Made by a program: the position numbers and the translations under genes
NCBI RefSeq assembly: GCF_020177265.1
Contig: NZ_JAIVMC010000008.1
Coordinates: 62,001 to 126,000 of the forward strand
Length of the DNA: 64,000 nucleotides
Direction of reading: 5' to 3'
Origin: Pseudooceanicola marinus
GTDB lineage: Bacteria > Pseudomonadota > Alphaproteobacteria > Rhodobacterales > Rhodobacteraceae
Shown: positions 60,998 through 64,000 of the stretch, one piece after another
Position numbering within the stretch: position 1 is the first letter of the stretch
Layout of the letters: each line of letters begins with the position of its first letter
The notes under the pieces: model-generated
Seen by the model: only the letters and a program-made list of their open reading frames with translations
What the model was told of the DNA's origin: nothing
Databases searched by the model: none

Positions 60998-61031
60998 GCA
61001 TGCCCGTGGCGCGGTCGGCGAAGAACGGCAA

Positions 61032-61062
61032 ACGGCCCGCCCCAGGGGAAAGGGCGGGCCGT
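61032..61062 (-). terminator. Terminator of the 22-residue peptide gene
   Basis: ACGGCCCGCCC (61032-61042) pairs with GGGCGGGCCGT (61052-61062), an eleven-base stem. On the minus strand TTTGCCG follows, 26 bases after the peptide stop. Confidence 0.65.
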
Positions 61063-61087
61063 ATGACAGGGACAAACTTGGGTCGGA

Positions 61088-61156
61088 TCAGAGGACGAAC
61101 TGCACGATGGCAAGAACGATCACGACGAGCCCGACCAGATAAATGATTGCGTTCAC
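61088..61156 (-). CDS. Single-span membrane peptide of 22 residues
   Basis: On the minus strand a GTG at 61156 preceded by AAGGAG at six bases opens a frame starting MNAIIYLVGLVVIVLAI and ending VQFVL with TGA. The whole product is one hydrophobic segment of the length of a membrane span, and a terminator hairpin follows. Ribosome site, complete span and own terminator support a real small membrane protein; I recall similar short hydrophobic peptides in related genomes but no function. Too short for ordinary gene callers. Confidence 0.68.
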   Translation of the reverse strand: MNAIIYLVGLVVIVLAIVQFVL

Positions 61157-61259
61157 GGGGCATCTCCTTCGGCTGCGGCATGTAAACCATGTCTGTTGCA
61201 TGGATAACGACGGAAGGGCGCAGATGGTTCCCGTGCGTCCGAGCGTTTTGACCGGAGGG

Positions 61260-61910
61260 TCAGGGGGTGGCCTGCAGGACCGGCGCGATCAGCGCGGCGA
61301 TCCGCGCCGATCCTGTTTCCGACGGGTGCAGGCGGTCCCGCGCGAAAAGCGACAGGTCGTCGGGGCTGAAGACGCTGTCCATGTCGACAAGGGAGACGCC
61401 GGCGTCGCGGGCGGCCATCGCCCCGAGCCGGCTTTCCAGCACGCGATAGGGGCCCTCGCAGTCGGTGCCGGCATAGCGGGGCGAGGTATAGTAGTCGGCC
61501 CAGACGACCTGTGATCCACGGGTCCGCAGGTCGGTCACCAACGCAGGGATGGCGCCCCGCGTCCCGTCCGCCGAAATCAACTGGTCCAACGTTGCCTCGC
61601 AATCGTTGCAGTCGCATCCGACACTCAGGTCATTGGCACCGCCGTTCAGCACGACCCATTCCGGGCTGAGGCCCGCAAGCTGGTTGGGGATGTTCAGCGG
61701 TCCGGTCCCGCCCCGCACCTGGGCCAGCGGCAGGGAGACGTCGCCAACCGGCGCGCCCAGCCGTGCCTCCAGCTGATCCGCGACAGAGGCGCCGGAGCTG
61801 CGGTTCCAGGCCATGACCGAGTCGCCAGCCACGACCACCTCGGCGCCCTCCGGGACGCCGCGACCGCAGGCTGCCAGAAGGGTGAGGGCGAGGAGCATTC
61901 GTTTGACCAT
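61260..61910 (-). CDS. SGNH/GDSL hydrolase-type lipoprotein
   Basis: The 216-residue protein starts MVKRMLLALTLLAACG, a lipoprotein signal with lipobox LAAC. The SGNH blocks are VVAGDSVMAWNRSSG (nucleophile Ser), VVLNGGANDLS (Gly/Asn block) and DRLHPSETG (Asp-His pair). It has a conserved-looking CDCNDC cluster. It probably deacylates a lipid or cell-wall-linked substrate at the outer or inner membrane surface. Monocistronic, and same direction as pyrG upstream. Confidence 0.88.
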   Translation of the reverse strand: MVKRMLLALTLLAACGRGVPEGAEVVVAGDSVMAWNRSSGASVADQLEARLGAPVGDVSLPLAQVRGGTGPLNIPNQLAGLSPEWVVLNGGANDLSVGCDCNDCEATLDQLISADGTRGAIPALVTDLRTRGSQVVWADYYTSPRYAGTDCEGPYRVLESRLGAMAARDAGVSLVDMDSVFSPDDLSLFARDRLHPSETGSARIAALIAPVLQATP

Positions 61911-62013
61911 GGCCCAGCATGTGGCCCGGGGGTCTGCCGGATCAAGTCACGATGCCGGCAGGGCGCCCGTGATGCCGCGGCGCACACCCCTGTCGCCTTG
62001 GGCCCAAGATGCA

Positions 62014-62037
62014 AGAAAGGCGCCCGGTGGGCGCCTT
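62014..62037 (-). terminator. Rho-independent terminator of pyrG
   Basis: AAGGCGCCC (62017-62025), loop GGT, GGGCGCCTT (62029-62037). On the minus strand the stem is followed by TCTTGC, 28 bases after the pyrG stop. Confidence 0.75.
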
Positions 62038-62064
62038 CCTGTATGCTGCGGCTGCGGCTCCGGG

Positions 62065-63708
62065 TCAGACCAGGCGGCTGACCTCCTTCGCGGCACGCAC
62101 GAAGTCCGCGAACAGCGGGTGCGGGGCGAAGGGTTTCGATTTCAGCTCGGGGTGGAACTGCACGCCGATGAACCAGGGGTGGTCCTTGATCTCGACGATC
62201 TCGGGCAGGCGTCCGTCGGGGGACATGCCGGAGAAGGACAGGCCGCATTCTTCCAGCTTGTCCTTGTACTTGATGTCCACCTCGTAGCGGTGGCGGTGGC
62301 GTTCCTCGATCTCGGTGGCGTGGTAGACCTCCGACACCTTCGATCCTTCGGCCAGGGCGGCGGTATAGGCGCCCAGGCGCATGGTGCCGCCCTTGTCATC
62401 GCCCACGGCGCGTTTCACCGCGTGGTTGCCCTTCACCCATTCCTTCAGGTGGTAGACCACCGGCTCGAACCGCTTCTTGCCGGCCTCGTGGTCGAATTCC
62501 TCGGATCCTGCGGTCTCGATATGGGCCAGGTTGCGGGCCGCCTCGATCACCGCCATCTGCATGCCGAGGCAGATGCCCAGATAGGGGATCCTGCGGGTCC
62601 GGGCGAACTCCGCCGCTTTGATCTTCCCTTCGGTGCCGCGTTCGCCGAAGCCGCCGGGCACCAGGATCGCGTGGAAGCCTTCCAGGTGGGGAGCGGCGTC
62701 TTCATGGTCGAAGATCTCCGCATCGACCCATTCGACGTTGACCTTGATCCGGTTGGCCATGCCGCCGTGCACCAGGGCTTCCTTGATCGACTTGTAGGCG
62801 TCTTCCAGCTGCGTGTACTTGCCGACGATGGCGATCTTCACCGCGCCGTCGGTGTTGTGGATGCGGTCGTAGACATCCTGCCAGACAGTCAGGTCGGGCT
62901 TCGGCGCGGGGGAGATCTGGAAGGCATCCAGAACGGCCTGGTCCAGCCCCTCGCGGTGGTAGGCCAGCGGGGCCTCGTAAATGGACCCCAGATCGTAGGC
63001 CGGCACCACCGCTTCCTTGCGCACGTTGCAGAAGAGCGCGATCTTCTCGCGTTCCTTTTCCGGGATCGGCTGTTCGGACCGGCAGACCAGGATGTCGGGG
63101 GCGATGCCGATCGACTGCAGCTCCTTCACCGAGTGCTGGGTCGGCTTGGTCTTCAACTCTCCGCTCGCGGCCAGGTAGGGCAGCAGCGTCAGGTGCATGA
63201 AGATGCACTGGCCGCGCGGCAGGTCATGGGAAAACTGGCGGATCGCCTCGAAGAAGGGCAGCCCCTCGATATCGCCGACGGTGCCGCCGATCTCGCAGAG
63301 CATGAAATCGACCTCGTCCTCGCCGACGTGGAGGAAGTCCTTGATCTCGTTGGTGACGTGGGGGACGACCTGGATGGTCTTGCCCAGGTAGTCGCCGCGG
63401 CGCTCCTTCTCCAGTACGTCGGAATAGATGCGGCCCGAAGAGACGCTGTCGGTGTTGCGGGCGGCGACGCCGGTGAACCGTTCGTAGTGACCCAGGTCCA
63501 GGTCGGTTTCCGCGCCGTCGTCGGTGACGAAGACCTCGCCGTGTTCGAAGGGCGACATGGTGCCGGGATCGACGTTCAGGTAGGGATCCAGCTTGCGCAG
63601 CCGGACGGAGAAGCCGCGGGCCTGCAGCAGGGCGCCGAGCGCAGCAGACGCAAGGCCCTTGCCCAGGGACGAAACGACGCCGCCGGTGATGAAGATGTAT
63701 CTCGCCAT
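62065..63708 (-). CDS. pyrG: CTP synthase
   Basis: The 547-residue enzyme aminates UTP to CTP with glutamine. The N-terminal synthetase domain has [18 protein letters not shown] and [12 protein letters not shown]; the C-terminal amidotransferase domain has the catalytic Cys in LGICLGMQ and His/Glu in VQFHPELKS. The start at 63708 ([10 protein letters not shown]) matches family; an outward extension to 63879 is spurious. The 245-base leader carries an UUCG hairpin and direct repeats. The gene upstream on the same strand is probably secG. Confidence 0.97.
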   Translation of the reverse strand: MARYIFITGGVVSSLGKGLASAALGALLQARGFSVRLRKLDPYLNVDPGTMSPFEHGEVFVTDDGAETDLDLGHYERFTGVAARNTDSVSSGRIYSDVLEKERRGDYLGKTIQVVPHVTNEIKDFLHVGEDEVDFMLCEIGGTVGDIEGLPFFEAIRQFSHDLPRGQCIFMHLTLLPYLAASGELKTKPTQHSVKELQSIGIAPDILVCRSEQPIPEKEREKIALFCNVRKEAVVPAYDLGSIYEAPLAYHREGLDQAVLDAFQISPAPKPDLTVWQDVYDRIHNTDGAVKIAIVGKYTQLEDAYKSIKEALVHGGMANRIKVNVEWVDAEIFDHEDAAPHLEGFHAILVPGGFGERGTEGKIKAAEFARTRRIPYLGICLGMQMAVIEAARNLAHIETAGSEEFDHEAGKKRFEPVVYHLKEWVKGNHAVKRAVGDDKGGTMRLGAYTAALAEGSKVSEVYHATEIEERHRHRYEVDIKYKDKLEECGLSFSGMSPDGRLPEIVEIKDHPWFIGVQFHPELKSKPFAPHPLFADFVRAAKEVSRLV

Positions 63709-63772
63709 GTCTTGAGGCTCCCGTGAAGTGTCGGCGTGCGGACGCGACTTTGGCTGCGCAAAATAAGGACAG

Positions 63773-63790
63773 AGCGGTCCGAAGACCGCT
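63773..63790 (-). promoter_or_regulatory. UUCG-tetraloop hairpin in the pyrG leader
   Basis: On the minus strand AGCGGTC, TTCG, GACCGCT forms a seven-base stem with the very stable UUCG loop, followed by CTGTCCTTATTTTGCG, a U-rich stretch. It resembles a weak intrinsic terminator in the pyrG leader. Direct repeats CTTGCGGGA lie further upstream (63841-63849 and 63872-63880). Confidence 0.45.
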
Positions 63791-63912
63791 GTTCCACGGG
63801 ATTTAAGAGCTACCAGATTCGCATGGCACTGGCAACAGGATCCCGCAAGATGCTGGGTTTGGCAGGAGGCGTCCCGCAAGGTGTAGTGGTTGAGAGGGGG
63901 CAGTTTCCCGAC

Positions 63913-63928
63913 GGGCGCCGAAGCGCCC
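63913..63928 (-). terminator. Hairpin after the probable secG gene
   Basis: GGGCGC, loop CGAA, GCGCCC, located 26 bases after the minus-strand stop at 63954. No clear T tract on the minus strand. Confidence 0.5.
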
Positions 63929-63953
63929 GCTCAGGGCCGGTGCCCGGCCGGTA

Positions 63954-64000
63954 TCAGTCGGCCGAAGGCGTCAGCCCGTCGGTGCCCGACGCGCCCGAGG
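63954..64000 (-). CDS. 3' end of a minus-strand gene, probably secG
   Basis: The minus-strand frame entering the window reads SGASGTDGLTPSAD and stops with TGA at 63954-63956. SecG proteins of this family have low-complexity C-termini, and secG is usually immediately upstream of pyrG in Rhodobacteraceae to my knowledge. The 14 residues themselves do not identify a family, so this is inference from order. Confidence 0.4.
   Translation of the reverse strand, partial: SGASGTDGLTPSAD

Noticed and set aside
61813-63726. A 637-codon plus-strand frame
   Set aside because: Antisense to pyrG with no recognisable domain.

Overview
The window is GC-rich, densely coded DNA from an alphaproteobacterium, most likely a member of the Rhodobacteraceae or Roseobacter group. 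The evidence is the gene content: a polyhydroxyalkanoate locus of the phaR / phaP / phaC / phaZ type, a RutR-controlled hydantoinase operon, a fused TrpE(G), YcjX/YcjF-type proteins, a probable secG-pyrG junction, and the dispersed intergenic element CCCCCGGAGTATTT that I associate with this family. I see no phage, insertion sequence, CRISPR array, tRNA or rRNA gene. The assignment rests on recognition from sequence only.

Layout. 1-2627: the 3' end of a branched-chain-amino-acid-type ABC transporter (two permeases, two ATPases). 2837-6409: a MarR regulator and a three-gene cluster (6-hydroxynicotinate-reductase-like, UPF0280, DUF1185) that looks like an uncharacterised N-heterocycle pathway. 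6481-10002: a ketopantoate-reductase-family gene, then a trp leader peptide and trpE(G). 10268-11174: an H-NS-like protein and a short YigZ-like protein. 11171-19080: rutR, a perfect RutR-type operator, ureidopropionase and dihydropyrimidinase, and a NitT/TauT-type ABC transporter, presumably for pyrimidine use. 19157-26568: a FadR-type regulator, DUF1028 and a dipeptide-type ABC transporter with a fused permease-ATPase; three matching palindromes link the regulator to both target promoters. 27621-32996: PHA storage. 33098-41957: ogt, a hypothetical gene, ileS with a possible Ile-rich leader peptide, YcjF/GNAT/YcjX, and truA. 42151-45832: a 2-oxoglutarate/Fe(II)-type oxygenase, an ATP-grasp protein and a DegT aminotransferase. 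46129-48752: a two-gene PQQ dehydrogenase. 48856-55916: two glutamine-synthetase-like ligases, an amidotransferase and a polar-amino-acid ABC transporter. 56002-64000: a PhnD-like protein, a TerB-like protein, a hypothetical gene, ppk2, an MHS transporter, a 22-residue membrane peptide, a GDSL lipoprotein, pyrG and the end of a probable secG.

Taken together this is the chromosome of a nutritionally versatile heterotroph: four ABC importers next to catabolic enzymes for nitrogen compounds, plus carbon and phosphate storage (PHA, polyphosphate). The most interesting items are regulatory and very short: the trp leader peptide at 7700, the ileS leader candidate at 37812, the doubly coupled 67-codon frame at 17001, the 22-residue peptide at 61156, and the FadR-type operator set.
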